This document shows, piece after piece, positions 1-9,019 of a stretch of 64,000 nucleotides of DNA. Under the pieces are notes generated by a model. That model had not been told where the DNA came from. It searched no databases and saw nothing but the letters and a program-made list of their open reading frames with translations. How positions within the stretch are numbered: the stretch's first letter is position 1; each line of letters opens with the position of its first letter. The position numbers and the translations under genes are program-made. Source of the DNA: Parasaccharibacter apium (GTDB lineage: Bacteria; Pseudomonadota; Alphaproteobacteria; Acetobacterales; Acetobacteraceae); contig NZ_MEJG01000003.1 in assembly GCF_002592045.1 (NCBI RefSeq), positions 310,001 through 374,000 on the forward strand, given 5' to 3'.

Positions 1-215
1 GCACGATTGCGGTAGAGCCTGCCACCATGCAAACCAACTTAGAGGGCATCTTCGCCATTGGTGATGTGGCCCATTATCCCGGCAAAATGAAGCTCATTCT
101 CCAAGGCTTTTCCGAAGGGGCCGTAGCAGCCCATGCCGCACACCATGTCGCTCGGCCCGATAAAGCCTTGCGTTTTGAACATTCCACTAGCCGGGGCCAG
201 CCGGGTAAGGTCTGA
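1..215 (+). CDS. Ferredoxin/flavodoxin-NADP+ reductase, C-terminal fragment (TrxR-like type)
   Basis: This is the last ~70 codons of a gene that begins left of the window; the frame is open from base 3. The residues TNLEGIFAIGDVAHYPGKMK are the FAD-binding GD motif (second dinucleotide-binding fold) of thioredoxin-reductase-like FAD/NAD(P) oxidoreductases. The following KLILQGFSEGAVAAHAAHH and the tail FEHSTSRG are typical of TrxR-like ferredoxin-NADP+ reductases, which move electrons between NADPH and ferredoxin or flavodoxin. A thioredoxin reductase proper would share the GD motif, but the YPGK...LIL.GF.EGA block favours the FNR type. The missing N-terminus leaves the substrate side unproven. 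It converges on the next gene. Confidence 0.8.
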   Translation, partial: TIAVEPATMQTNLEGIFAIGDVAHYPGKMKLILQGFSEGAVAAHAAHHVARPDKALRFEHSTSRGQPGKV

Positions 216-231
216 CCCCTCCCCGCTGCCC

Positions 232-525
232 TCAGGCAATCTCTTTTAGAAAAACAACCTTAGAGGCCCCACCTTCCACGAGGGTCTCGATAGCTTTGTT
301 GAACACACGGCCATGCTCGGTCCCCATATGGGCCTTAAAGGCGGCCTCATCGCGGTAGCTTTCCTCAACATGAAAGAGGTCCGGCTCAGCCTCTAGCGTA
401 TAGACCACAAAGCGCACACAGCCCGGCTCGGCACGAACATTCTCGGCCAAAGCGGTAAGCAGACTGGCCACCTTTTCCCGATGGCCGGGTAGAGCCTTCA
501 TCGTGGCATAAAGGTTTTTCGCCAT
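232..525 (-). CDS. Putative quinol monooxygenase (ABM domain)
   Basis: This encodes 97 residues, the usual length of a single antibiotic-biosynthesis-monooxygenase (ABM, YgiN-like) domain of the dimeric alpha+beta-barrel fold. Visible family features are the opening MKALPGHREKVASLLTALAE, the EPGCVRFVVY strand, FHVEESYRDEAAFKAHMGTEH and the late strand KVVFLKEI. Related proteins oxidise quinols or other small aromatic compounds without a cofactor, but the substrate here cannot be read. I chose the ATG at 525 because a GGAG lies 7-10 bases upstream; a start 21 bases earlier would place the ribosome site inside the gene. A terminator ends the upstream typA unit just before it, so it probably has its own promoter. 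Confidence 0.8.
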   Translation of the reverse strand: MAKNLYATMKALPGHREKVASLLTALAENVRAEPGCVRFVVYTLEAEPDLFHVEESYRDEAAFKAHMGTEHGRVFNKAIETLVEGGASKVVFLKEIA

Positions 526-549
526 GACGCATTCATCTCCTATCATATG

Positions 550-583
550 AAAAAAAAGGCCGAGACAATAATGCCCCGGCCTC
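550..583 (-). terminator. Rho-independent terminator after typA
   Basis: On the minus strand the arm AGGCCG, a GC-containing loop and CGGCCT are followed by seven or more T. It lies 36 bases past the typA stop and just before the monooxygenase start. Confidence 0.75.
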
Positions 584-618
584 CCCTTTGTTACACGCTC
601 TCACAAATGGGCGAAAGC

Positions 619-2439
619 TTAGCCCTTCGCACCGCGTGCCGCACGCTTACGCTCGTGCGGGTCCAGATACCGCTTACGCAGACGAATCGCAGAAGGTGTG
701 ACCTCCACCAGCTCATCATCCTCAATGTAAGCAATGGCCTGCTCAAGGCTCATCTTACGCGGGGGAACCAGCACAACGGCGTCATCCTTGCCAGAAGCCC
801 GCATGTTCGTAAGCTTCTTCTCACGCACGGCGTTCACCTCTAGGTCATTCTCACGGGAATGTTCACCCAGAATCATGCCAACGTAAATCTTCTCACCCGC
901 ATCCACAAAAAGTGTCCCACGGTCCTGAAGCGAGAACAACGCATATGGAGTCGTTGCACCATCTTCAGCAGAGATGAGGGAGCCATTACGGCGGCCTTCA
1001 ATCGCACCAGCGTGAGGCTGATAGGAATGGAAAAGACGGTTCATCAACCCAGAGCCACGTGTATCGGTGAGGAACTCACCATGATAGCCAATCAACCCAC
1101 GCGATGGGATCATGAAGGTAAGACGGACTTTATCCCCACCGGATTGACGCATATCCTGCATCACACCCTTACGCAGAGACATCTTCTCCACCACAACGCC
1201 GGAATAAGGCTCGTCCACATCGATGACGACCTCCTCAAACGGCTCCTCCTGCTCGCCTGTCTCCGGATTCTCACGGAACAACACGCGAGGCCGACCAATG
1301 GTCAGCTCAAAGCCTTCACGGCGCATATTCTCAATCAATACGCCAAGCTGAAGCTCACCACGGCCTGCGACCTCAAAAGCCTCGCTCTCTGGGCTTTCTG
1401 TCACCTTAATAGCCACATTACCTTCCGTCTCCTTAAAGAGGCGGTCACGAATCTGGCGGGAAGTCACCTTCTTGCCCTCACGCCCCCCGAGCGGACCATC
1501 ATTAATACGGAAGGTCATAGAGAGGGTCGGCGGGTCAATCGGTGTGGAGGGCAGCGGCTCCTCAACAGAAGGATCGGCCAATGTATCAGGAATCGTAGCT
1601 TCAGAGAGACCAGCAATTGCAACAATATCACCCGCCTCAGCTTCCTCAACAGGTACACGCTCCAACCCACGGAAGGAGAGAAGCTTGGTGATGCGGCCGG
1701 TCTCAACCACACTTCCATCAGCCCGCAGCGCACGGATGGGCATGTTCACCTTCGCCCGCCCCTGCTCAATACGGCCTGTCAGAATACGGCCAAGGAAGTT
1801 ATCGCTCTCCAAAATTGTGGAGACCATCGCGAAGGGCTTATCTTTATCCAACCCGGGGCTGGGTACATGCTCTAAGATGAGGTCAAACAAGGCATGAAGA
1901 TTCTCACGCGCGCCCTCTAGCTCCCGGTCTGCCCAGCCTTGGCGGCCAGAGGCATAGAGCATCGGGAAGTCGAGCTGCTCATCATTCGCGCCCAATGCTG
2001 CAAAGAGGTCGAACACCTCATCATGCACCTCATCAGGGCGGGCATCGCCACGGTCCACCTTATTAACGACAACCATCGGGCGCAAACCACGGGCCAAAGC
2101 CTTGCCCAACACAAACTTTGTTTGCGGCAAGGCCCCCTCGGCAGCGTCCACCAAAATCACAGCACCATCAACCATGCTCAGGATGCGCTCCACCTCGCCG
2201 CCAAAGTCGGCATGGCCTGGTGTGTCGATGATGTTAATGCGGGTATTCTTCCATACAACGGACGTACATTTAGCGAGGATAGTAATACCACGCTCACGCT
2301 CTAGGTCGTTGCTGTCCATCGCCCGCTCGGTGACAGCTTGATTCTCACGGAATGTGCCCGATTGCTGGAGAAGCTGATCCACCAGCGTTGTCTTCCCATG
2401 ATCGACATGGGCAATAATGGCGATGTTACGGATGTCCAT
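619..2439 (-). CDS. typA: Ribosome-associated GTPase TypA/BipA
   Basis: This is a translational GTPase of the EF-G/LepA superfamily that binds the 70S ribosome and helps 50S assembly and stress adaptation. The product is 606 residues, the family's normal size. The P-loop AHVDHGKT is at residues 10-17, followed by the switch region RERGITILAK, DTPGHADFGGEVER and NKVDR. Then come domain II, the EF-G-like domains III and V and the TypA-specific C-terminus containing GLIGYHGEFLTDTRG and the ending LRKRYLDPHERKRA. The start at 2439 (MDIRNIAIIAHVDHGKT) matches the conserved family N-terminus; upstream in-frame codons are not family-like. It is divergent from queF. Confidence 0.97.
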   Translation of the reverse strand: MDIRNIAIIAHVDHGKTTLVDQLLQQSGTFRENQAVTERAMDSNDLERERGITILAKCTSVVWKNTRINIIDTPGHADFGGEVERILSMVDGAVILVDAAEGALPQTKFVLGKALARGLRPMVVVNKVDRGDARPDEVHDEVFDLFAALGANDEQLDFPMLYASGRQGWADRELEGARENLHALFDLILEHVPSPGLDKDKPFAMVSTILESDNFLGRILTGRIEQGRAKVNMPIRALRADGSVVETGRITKLLSFRGLERVPVEEAEAGDIVAIAGLSEATIPDTLADPSVEEPLPSTPIDPPTLSMTFRINDGPLGGREGKKVTSRQIRDRLFKETEGNVAIKVTESPESEAFEVAGRGELQLGVLIENMRREGFELTIGRPRVLFRENPETGEQEEPFEEVVIDVDEPYSGVVVEKMSLRKGVMQDMRQSGGDKVRLTFMIPSRGLIGYHGEFLTDTRGSGLMNRLFHSYQPHAGAIEGRRNGSLISAEDGATTPYALFSLQDRGTLFVDAGEKIYVGMILGEHSRENDLEVNAVREKKLTNMRASGKDDAVVLVPPRKMSLEQAIAYIEDDELVEVTPSAIRLRKRYLDPHERKRAARGAKG

Positions 2440-2597
2440 AGACGATCTTTCAGGAAATGACAGAGTAAAACAGGATGGTGCCCTTACTGCACCGAAACTG
2501 ATTTTTTTGCAAATCCGAACCGTGTATGAGACGGACACAGACGCATATTTTTATGCTCAGACCGCTCCTTCCTCCATCAGTCAAGGACAATTATATC

Positions 2598-3074
2598 ATG
2601 AGCCATCACCCAACAGCCCCCGGCACAGATGCCCTAAGCCAACTCGGCCGCCAAACCATCCAACCGGAGTCGCCCGATAAAGCAGAGCTAGAGCGCGTCC
2701 CCGCCCCTCATAAGGGGCGGCGTTATGTTGTCCGTTTTACCGCACCAGAGTTCACCTCCCTCTGCCCGGTGACAGGCCAGCCAGATTTTGCCCATATCGT
2801 CATCGACTATATCCCACGCAATTGGATTGTAGAGAGCAAATCCCTCAAGCTCTATCTTACCAGCTTCCGCAATCATGGGGCCTTTCATGAGGATTGCTCC
2901 GTTACAATCGCCACACGCCTTGTAGAATTGCTAGAGCCAGAATGGCTCCGCATCGGGGCTTATTGGTACCCGCGCGGGGGTATGCCAATTGATGTTTTCT
3001 GGCAAACAGGCCCTGCCCCTACAGAGGTTTGGATTCCCCCCCAAGATGTGCCCGGTTATCGGGGGCGTGGCTAA
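2598..3074 (+). CDS. queF: NADPH-dependent 7-cyano-7-deazaguanine reductase QueF
   Basis: This cytosolic enzyme reduces preQ0 to preQ1 using two NADPH, in the queuosine tRNA-modification pathway. The 158-residue length fits the short, unimodular (type I) QueF. The catalytic Cys is C56 in [12 protein letters not shown], with the partner Asp D63. The QueF signature ESKSLKLY occupies residues 79-86, and the substrate-binding HGAFHEDC follows. The ATG at 2598 has AAGGA 10 bases upstream. No other que genes are adjacent. I found no preQ1 riboswitch-like element in the short region shared with typA. Confidence 0.95.
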   Translation: MSHHPTAPGTDALSQLGRQTIQPESPDKAELERVPAPHKGRRYVVRFTAPEFTSLCPVTGQPDFAHIVIDYIPRNWIVESKSLKLYLTSFRNHGAFHEDCSVTIATRLVELLEPEWLRIGAYWYPRGGMPIDVFWQTGPAPTEVWIPPQDVPGYRGRG

Positions 3075-3086
3075 GCCGCTCTCCCC

Positions 3087-4397
3087 TTAAAAACCGAGTG
3101 TGACATCACCGCCAATCAAAATACGATTCTGATGCCGGAAATCCGCAAAAGGCCGCGTGTTGTTTAAAGAGCGGTCAAAGCGGATTTCTGGCCGAATTTG
3201 CAGCAATTTTACATGATGGCCAAGCTGCGGCCGCCATACCGCATTGAGGGAAAAATCCCCATAAGTGGTCGCTGGTGCGCTATAAGTCCGCGCCGGTAAA
3301 CCCAATAGGACACGCCCATAAGAGCCATCCTCTGGATATTGCACGATGAATTGCCCTGTCGAATCCCGATAGACTTCCGCGCGCGCGTTAAAGGTTAGGC
3401 TAGAAGTCGCCGCATAAGCCCCCCAGAGGACGCCGCTCCATGTATTGGCCTCCAACCCTTCATCATGGACCTGTGTGGCCTCGGCTGTGAGGCTCCATTT
3501 AGGGGTAATCTGCCATGTTGCATTCAGGTCATTCCAATAACGTTGCGCTTCATGCGCACGATGATTCCCCAACTGACGGCGCGCATCCTCCGGCCCAACA
3601 CGCAGCAGATAGGTTACCGATACCGCTCCCCCGGCAAGCTGGCTGGCATTAAACCCCACATAGCCAGCAGGACGCCCATTATTATTCCCACGGCCAAAGG
3701 ATTTTTGATTCCCCGCATCTACACCAAACAACACCGCATAATGTGAGTTAAAATGCCATTGCCCATAAAACCCAACATGCTCAAACGGGTTAGAATATTG
3801 CGCGGTATAGGTCATCGTATAAAATGCACGCCCTGCCGGGTTTAGCACCTCTACCCCCATAGGGGAGGCGAGAATACCCGCTTGGACATCCAGCCCTTCC
3901 TTCGTCAACCAGGGCATATGCAGAGCAATATTGGCTTGAATGGGCGTGATTTGATAGCGATCATGCTTCAACCAACGATCAGAAATCCCCGTGATGACAT
4001 AAGCCCGCGCATCCGAGCCATAGAGCATCTGAATATTCGCCCCCAACCCGTAGCCTCCGCCAATAGGATCAACCGGTTTGGTGATGGTCAACGCCACCTG
4101 ATTCAGCAACCCTGTATCGCTATGTGATTGCAAAAGCTGGCCAAAATTCATCCCGTTATGAGGGTGCCCACTATTGGCCATAGCCCCCGCCTCTAGCTGC
4201 AGGCCAACATCAATATCGGAGAACCAAGTCTTCGTCTCCGTTTTCGCTGCAACAGGCTGCCCCGTAGCTGAAGCAGACATAATAGGGGCTGAGGAGAGCG
4301 TCCCTCCCTGCTCTGAGGGGGCAGCATAAGCGGCCTGCCCCTCATAACCAGCCGTACCACATAGCCCCATCACCAGAAGATACCGCCAGTTCCACAT
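3087..4397 (-). CDS. Outer-membrane beta-barrel protein, BBP2/OmpL-like porin family
   Basis: This 436-residue exported protein has a signal peptide at about residues 1-26 (ending around AAYAA) and a body of alternating aromatic/polar strands. The C-terminal Phe (GGDVTLGF) is the usual signal for outer-membrane barrel assembly. Strand-like segments such as VGLQLEAGAMANSG, GFYGQWHFNSHYAVLFG and LQIRPEIRFDRS resemble the beta-barrel porin-2 family (DUF1597-like). It probably forms a diffusion channel; the solute is unknown. It precedes the OprB-like gene in the minus-strand order with a 76-base gap. The assignment rests on overall pattern, not on a catalytic motif. Confidence 0.7.
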   Translation of the reverse strand: MWNWRYLLVMGLCGTAGYEGQAAYAAPSEQGGTLSSAPIMSASATGQPVAAKTETKTWFSDIDVGLQLEAGAMANSGHPHNGMNFGQLLQSHSDTGLLNQVALTITKPVDPIGGGYGLGANIQMLYGSDARAYVITGISDRWLKHDRYQITPIQANIALHMPWLTKEGLDVQAGILASPMGVEVLNPAGRAFYTMTYTAQYSNPFEHVGFYGQWHFNSHYAVLFGVDAGNQKSFGRGNNNGRPAGYVGFNASQLAGGAVSVTYLLRVGPEDARRQLGNHRAHEAQRYWNDLNATWQITPKWSLTAEATQVHDEGLEANTWSGVLWGAYAATSSLTFNARAEVYRDSTGQFIVQYPEDGSYGRVLLGLPARTYSAPATTYGDFSLNAVWRPQLGHHVKLLQIRPEIRFDRSLNNTRPFADFRHQNRILIGGDVTLGF

Positions 4398-4473
4398 GAA
4401 ACGTCTCGCTTATTGTTTCGCTTGCGTAAGTATATCCTCTTTCTCAAAAACAGAACAACCGCAAAATAGGCCG

Positions 4474-6093
4474 TTAAAAGGCAATGGCCGTCTCAAGATC
4501 GATCAACATCGCATCTTTATAGCGTTTAATGGCCCCGGGGTTCCAAAGATATTGCAAGCCGGGGCGCAAAAGCAGCCAACGAGCAGGCCGATAGCCGTAA
4601 TTCAGCTCAATCGCTTCCTCAGAGTGAGGCGCGTACAGTCCCGCCCCACGGCCAGAGCGTTGGAGATGTTGAATCCAATGCGTCACTTTAGGATTCGCCC
4701 AAAGGACCTTCATCCCCAAGCTAATTGTATCATCTGGGCGGCTTGCGAATGTCCCCTTCCGCGTAAGACCGGCCGTCATATAATAGGGCGCAATAGCCGT
4801 GCGCGGGTCCCCCCAGGTAAAGGAGCCAAAAAACGCCGTCCCACGATGCGGGTCCGCCTCATCGCGCTGTAACATCCGGTCAAATTGAAACCACCCACCA
4901 AAACGACCACGCACCTTAGTAAGCGGGGCTCCCTCCGCAGCTGAAGGGGGAATCCCGTAAGTGCCCATCTGGCCGTATACATTCTTCACCTCAGAGGTAT
5001 CCCAATAACCGCCCACCTTCACATTGGTTTGCAGCGGGCCGCTATAATCATCCTCTCCCCCTTGGTGCCAGCCTAACTGAAAGGGCAGAAACGTCCCTGT
5101 CGCCCCGTGTAGATTCATCTTCCAACCATTACGCACGCCAGAGATGGTTGGGTCCACGCTATACACCCCAAATTGCACCAGATAATGATCATTCCCCGCG
5201 GGGAAAAACTTTACCCATGCCCCCGGATGCGCCGTAGGGTAAAACCCATAACCTGAGTTCATCGCGATGGATTGGGGCATCCCGCAAATGCCGTTATTTT
5301 GAAATTGGCAATATAAGTTCGCCCCCCAATAGGTGGAGGATTGCTCAAAGTCATTCTCGGTATTAATTTCACCAAACTCAGTCTGGACGTAGTGATTCCA
5401 GTGCATTTCCCAGCTTAACCGCCCTAAGCGCATAGTCTCACCTGCGCCATAAATCTCCATCGGGCTGTTAATCACGGGCAAGGTATTCCCCAACCCTGCC
5501 CCCTGCCGCGCGAGAGTCAGAAAATGCAATACACCAGCATTGAACTCTAACCCTGCTAACTTCTTTAGGTCAAAATCGATCGATAGAGCTTCCTCATCGG
5601 CGTAACGTGCTGCGCGGGACTTCCCACCAAACGGATTACCAGCGGAATCAGAAAAATACCGCCCCCCTACAGTGATACCATGGTCAGATAGCCATGTACG
5701 CGCACCCCACGGGTCCCCAAAAAAACCATCCTGATTGATAAAGTCGTGCCAACTATTGGGCAGTAGCCCTTTTTGTCGCGCCGTTGATGCTGGCTCTTCC
5801 GCTGCCCCACGAGAGAAAGAATCCCCAGGAATAGGCAAAGGTGTAGAGGCAAAGGCCTTCTCCTCATCCCTCTTTAACCCGTTATAAGAGCTAGATTTTA
5901 AAAGAGCCGCCTTCTCTTGAGCATTATCCGTTTCTCCATCAGGCGTGAGTGTACCTTCAGTAGATGAGGTCGTTTTAGGGGCGCTTATAAAAGGCTTACG
6001 CGGGATTGTATGGGCAAAAGCACTATGGCAACCCAGCAACATATACATGGCCATCGCCATTGCTGCATTAGCCCTTTGCCATATTCCACACAT
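4474..6093 (-). CDS. oprB: Carbohydrate-selective porin, OprB family
   Basis: This is an outer-membrane porin for sugar uptake. The 539-residue product has a signal peptide ending near SAFA-HT, then a low-complexity Ser/Thr/Glu spacer of about 80 residues. The OprB body opens with TWLSDHGITVGGRYFSDSAG and continues with FDLKKLAGLEFNAGVLHFLT, GRLSWEMHWNHY, and GYGFYPTAHPGAWVKFFP. The C-terminus ends in Phe, as in barrel proteins. I chose the ATG at 6093 because AAGG lies 7 bases upstream; a GTG two codons earlier is possible. In acetic acid bacteria such porins accompany periplasmic sugar oxidation and uptake; pairing with the sugar/H+ symporters at 33-36 kb is an inference. Confidence 0.88.
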   Translation of the reverse strand: MCGIWQRANAAMAMAMYMLLGCHSAFAHTIPRKPFISAPKTTSSTEGTLTPDGETDNAQEKAALLKSSSYNGLKRDEEKAFASTPLPIPGDSFSRGAAEEPASTARQKGLLPNSWHDFINQDGFFGDPWGARTWLSDHGITVGGRYFSDSAGNPFGGKSRAARYADEEALSIDFDLKKLAGLEFNAGVLHFLTLARQGAGLGNTLPVINSPMEIYGAGETMRLGRLSWEMHWNHYVQTEFGEINTENDFEQSSTYWGANLYCQFQNNGICGMPQSIAMNSGYGFYPTAHPGAWVKFFPAGNDHYLVQFGVYSVDPTISGVRNGWKMNLHGATGTFLPFQLGWHQGGEDDYSGPLQTNVKVGGYWDTSEVKNVYGQMGTYGIPPSAAEGAPLTKVRGRFGGWFQFDRMLQRDEADPHRGTAFFGSFTWGDPRTAIAPYYMTAGLTRKGTFASRPDDTISLGMKVLWANPKVTHWIQHLQRSGRGAGLYAPHSEEAIELNYGYRPARWLLLRPGLQYLWNPGAIKRYKDAMLIDLETAIAF

Positions 6094-6311
6094 AAACACG
6101 CCTTTATAGCCATTAAGCGGACAGAAGGCCGAAGGCCATTATAGGAATGACGAACTTCAGCATGATATGCCAAATGAGCTACCAAAAGCTCTGCGGCATT
6201 GAGTGCGAGAGGAACTCCGCTCCCCTTTATATAAATTTTATCGTTAACTTCTAGTGGTAAAGTCTGTTTATAAATTAAGATACCTTTTTAGGGAAGGACA
6301 CAGCACCGCCT

Positions 6312-7850
6312 TTAAAGATGGTAGGCCCGCTCTAAACGACGCAAAAAAGGTAACAACAGCGTTAATACAACACACAGCCCCACACAGCCTAAAAAGAGTG
6401 TTCTAAATAATGCGCCATAACCGGCCATACCGCCGCTACCATCAGCGGGTAAACTTGCTAAATCTGCTACAAGACTACCAAGATACATCCCTACCCCCCA
6501 GAGGAGGAACAGCCCGCCCATTAATACCGCGCTCACCCGCGCCGGGGCATAACGTGCAACAATGGCAAGGCCTAGGCCAATCGTCAGCAACTCCCCAAGG
6601 GACATCGTGCCATAACCCGCCACCATAACCCATGGTGAAACCAGCCCCGTGTTATGTGATGTCGCCACCCACCAAATAAGAAACGCCACCCCCACTAAAA
6701 CATAACCACAGATAATCTTTACCGCTGGGGACGCGTCACGCCCTTTCATCGCACTCTGCCGGTAGAGCCACGCCAAAAACGGGCTAAAAAGCATAACGGA
6801 AATCGGGTTGAGGGCCTGAAACTGCCCCGCAGACATCGTAAAGAGCCGGTATGGCCCTAGCTGATACACACCAGAGACATCCCGCATCGCAAAAAGCGTT
6901 AGCGAAGTTTGCATCTGCTGATAAAAAATCTGGTAGGCCATCGTCTGAGTGGACAAGATATAGGTCAACAGCAAACCCGGCCGCTCTGTCCGCTCTGCCC
7001 GGAGATATAGCCACACCCATAAAAGGACCAAACCAAACCCAGCGATGATGATGCATAAGCGCACTAATGCCGCACTATGCAACACCCATGTGCAAAACCC
7101 CCACACCACAATAAGCGCAAGCAACACGCCTGCACTCACCATCCCTTTGGATAACGGGCTTACCAACCGTTCCACCAACGGCATGGAGGGCGGCTCCCCC
7201 ACAGACTGAGAGGTCACAGATTCTGCACTACGTTGGGCGAGAAAGCGGCGCATATGCCCGCCCTCTAAAGCGTAATAGCCCAGCCCAATCAACAACCCTA
7301 CAACGCAAGCAAGAAACGCCACCGCCGCCCCGTAACGCTGCTGAAGCCACGGTGTCAGCAACATTGAAACGGTCGAGCCGACATTAATGGCCATATAATA
7401 AAGCGTAAAAGCAGCATCCAAGGCCGTGCCATCCCCCGCATAAATCCGCCGGACCAACGTCCCAGCATTGGGCTTAAACAAACCATTGGAGAGAGCAATT
7501 AATGTAAGGGCAGGCAAAAATACCATTTGATGCCCTAAGGAAAGGGCCAGCAAACCATAGCCTATTGTTAAGCCAAAGGCCCCTAAAAGCATGGTCCGCC
7601 GTGTGCCTAAGCACTGATCCCCCAGCAGCCCTCCCAAAACGGGCAGGCTGTATATGAGGAAGCCTAACCCCCCTTGCATGAGATTGACGTCATGATCACG
7701 CATATGAAGTTGCGCGACCATAAAGATCGTCAATACGGCCTGCATACCGTAATAGCCAAACCGCTCCCATAGCTCTATAGCCATGACAACAGCAAAAGCC
7801 CGCCGCCGCGCGGAGAGGAATGTCACATCTAAGCGCGGAAGGTCAGACAT
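6312..7850 (-). CDS. Proton-dependent oligopeptide transporter (POT/PTR family MFS)
   Basis: This inner-membrane proton symporter takes up di- and tripeptides. The 512-residue protein has 12 or more hydrophobic segments. The diagnostic ELWERFGYYGMQ (ExxERFxYY, E26-Y34) lies in helix 1. The helix 4-5 region has MAINVGSTVSMLLTPWLQQRYG, and NGLFKPNAGTLVRR marks the POT motif. Length and motifs match DtpA/DtpB-type transporters; whether it takes dipeptides or a drug-like substrate cannot be told. It precedes oprB on the same strand with a 218-base AT-rich gap, which probably holds the porin's own promoter. Confidence 0.9.
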   Translation of the reverse strand: MSDLPRLDVTFLSARRRAFAVVMAIELWERFGYYGMQAVLTIFMVAQLHMRDHDVNLMQGGLGFLIYSLPVLGGLLGDQCLGTRRTMLLGAFGLTIGYGLLALSLGHQMVFLPALTLIALSNGLFKPNAGTLVRRIYAGDGTALDAAFTLYYMAINVGSTVSMLLTPWLQQRYGAAVAFLACVVGLLIGLGYYALEGGHMRRFLAQRSAESVTSQSVGEPPSMPLVERLVSPLSKGMVSAGVLLALIVVWGFCTWVLHSAALVRLCIIIAGFGLVLLWVWLYLRAERTERPGLLLTYILSTQTMAYQIFYQQMQTSLTLFAMRDVSGVYQLGPYRLFTMSAGQFQALNPISVMLFSPFLAWLYRQSAMKGRDASPAVKIICGYVLVGVAFLIWWVATSHNTGLVSPWVMVAGYGTMSLGELLTIGLGLAIVARYAPARVSAVLMGGLFLLWGVGMYLGSLVADLASLPADGSGGMAGYGALFRTLFLGCVGLCVVLTLLLPFLRRLERAYHL

Positions 7851-7907
7851 AAGGCCATGTTACTCCATTACGAGGGAGAAACTACTATCCATCCCTTTAC
7901 GCAAAAA

Positions 7908-8054
7908 TCAACCACCAGCGAGGTGAAACCCATCCACCAGCGCAACCCCTGCCAGCCCTAGCAGGCAAAGCCCCACCACAAAAACCACCGCGACCAAAAG
8001 ACCAAGCAAATTCGATTGCCGAACACGTTGCCAAAAGGACATGCCCCAAAACAT
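7908..8054 (-). CDS. Small single-pass membrane protein downstream of dnaJ-like gene (48 aa)
   Basis: This short gene starts with ATG at 8054, five bases after the dnaJ-like stop codon, and ends at TGA 7908-7910. It encodes 48 residues: a short basic amphipathic N-terminus (MFWGMSFWQRVRQSN), one hydrophobic helix of about 26 residues rich in Leu, Val and Gly, and a short tail ending DGFHLAGG. A purine-rich GGGTAAGG site lies just upstream. The tight spacing suggests co-transcription with the J-domain gene. I do not recognise a family. The inner-membrane location is inferred from the single helix; any link to chaperone function is only positional. Confidence 0.6.
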   Translation of the reverse strand: MFWGMSFWQRVRQSNLLGLLVAVVFVVGLCLLGLAGVALVDGFHLAGG

Positions 8055-8059
8055 GAGCC

Positions 8060-9019
8060 TTACCCTTTTTGTGATTCTGGCTTGGTTTGCTCCGCCTTCT
8101 CCTCAGCTTCCCGCCGTATAAGGGCTTCAAGCTCTGGGGAGATTGTCCCAAGAACAATGCGTAAGCTCACCAGCAAATTACCAGCCGGATGGGTCTTAGT
8201 CGCAGCGATGCCACGCCCGCTTAACCTAAGGATTGTCCCGCTATCGGAATGTGGCTTTACCTTCAACGCCACGGTCCCGGCAGGGGTCCGCACGTGAATC
8301 TTCCCCCCCAATATAGCGGTTGCTAAGTCAATATCCTGCACGACGCGGAGGTCCCGCCCCTCGCGTTTATAATAGGGGTCCTCTGCGACATGGACTTTTA
8401 GCAACACATCCCCCGCAGGGCCGGGGCGGCCATCCATACCGGGTTGCCCCGGCTCACCTTTGCCTTTTAAGCGCAGAGTCTTACCGTCCTCAATCCCGGC
8501 GGGGATGCCAACTGAGACCTCGCGCCCTCCGCCAAGACTTACCTCCCGGCGCGTCCCTAAGGCACATTCCTCCATACTAATCCGCAACTCGCCATGGAGG
8601 TCCTCACCACGGCGCGGCCGTGCAGAGCGAAAGCCACCACCACCAAAACCGCCCCCACCAAAGGCACCGCCAAAAATATCGCCTAAATCTTCCGCGGTGA
8701 AACTCCCCCCTTGGAAGCCCCCGCCAAAACCACCAAAGCCACCACCGGGGCCAGCACCTGCCCCACCAAAACCACCCCCAAAAGGACCACGCGGCTGGCC
8801 GTCCGCATCAATCTCGCCACGGTCAAACTGCCCGCGCTTTTCCTCATCCCCTAGGACTTCGTAGGCTTTACCAATTTCCTTAAACCGTTCTTCCGCCTTG
8901 GCATCACCAGGATTACGGTCAGGGTGATATTGCTTAACTAAACGGCGATACGCACTCCGAATCTCTTTATCGGTTGCTGTATTACTAACACCAAGAACCT
9001 TGTAAGGGTCGGTTGCCAT
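8060..9019 (-). CDS. DnaJ-like co-chaperone without zinc finger (CbpA type)
   Basis: This Hsp40 co-chaperone stimulates a DnaK-type ATPase and delivers substrates. The J domain is at residues 1-70 with the invariant HPD in KQYHPDRNPGD. A Gly/Phe-rich linker with many GGFGG units follows at about 75-140. The two C-terminal substrate-binding beta domains follow, with no CXXCXGXG zinc fingers, so it is CbpA/DjlA-like and not canonical DnaJ. The 319-residue length fits CbpA. Its ATG shares a base with the stop of the upstream 52-codon gene (TAATG), indicating translational coupling. No dnaK is in the window; grpE is 32 kb away. Confidence 0.92.
   Translation of the reverse strand: MATDPYKVLGVSNTATDKEIRSAYRRLVKQYHPDRNPGDAKAEERFKEIGKAYEVLGDEEKRGQFDRGEIDADGQPRGPFGGGFGGAGAGPGGGFGGFGGGFQGGSFTAEDLGDIFGGAFGGGGFGGGGFRSARPRRGEDLHGELRISMEECALGTRREVSLGGGREVSVGIPAGIEDGKTLRLKGKGEPGQPGMDGRPGPAGDVLLKVHVAEDPYYKREGRDLRVVQDIDLATAILGGKIHVRTPAGTVALKVKPHSDSGTILRLSGRGIAATKTHPAGNLLVSLRIVLGTISPELEALIRREAEEKAEQTKPESQKG

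Noticed and set aside
859-1875. Long plus-strand open frame of 338 codons inside typA
   Set aside because: It is antisense to a well-conserved GTPase gene; its translation is rich in Thr, His and Arg with no domain pattern, as expected from the complementary strand of a high-GC gene.
2440-2597. preQ1 riboswitch before queF
   Set aside because: The shared divergent region is short and I could not find the preQ1-I or -II fold; only promoter-like AT stretches are present.
8460-8864. Plus-strand Pro/Lys-rich open frame of 134 codons
   Set aside because: It is the complement of the Gly-rich linker of the J-domain gene, which forces a Pro-rich translation.
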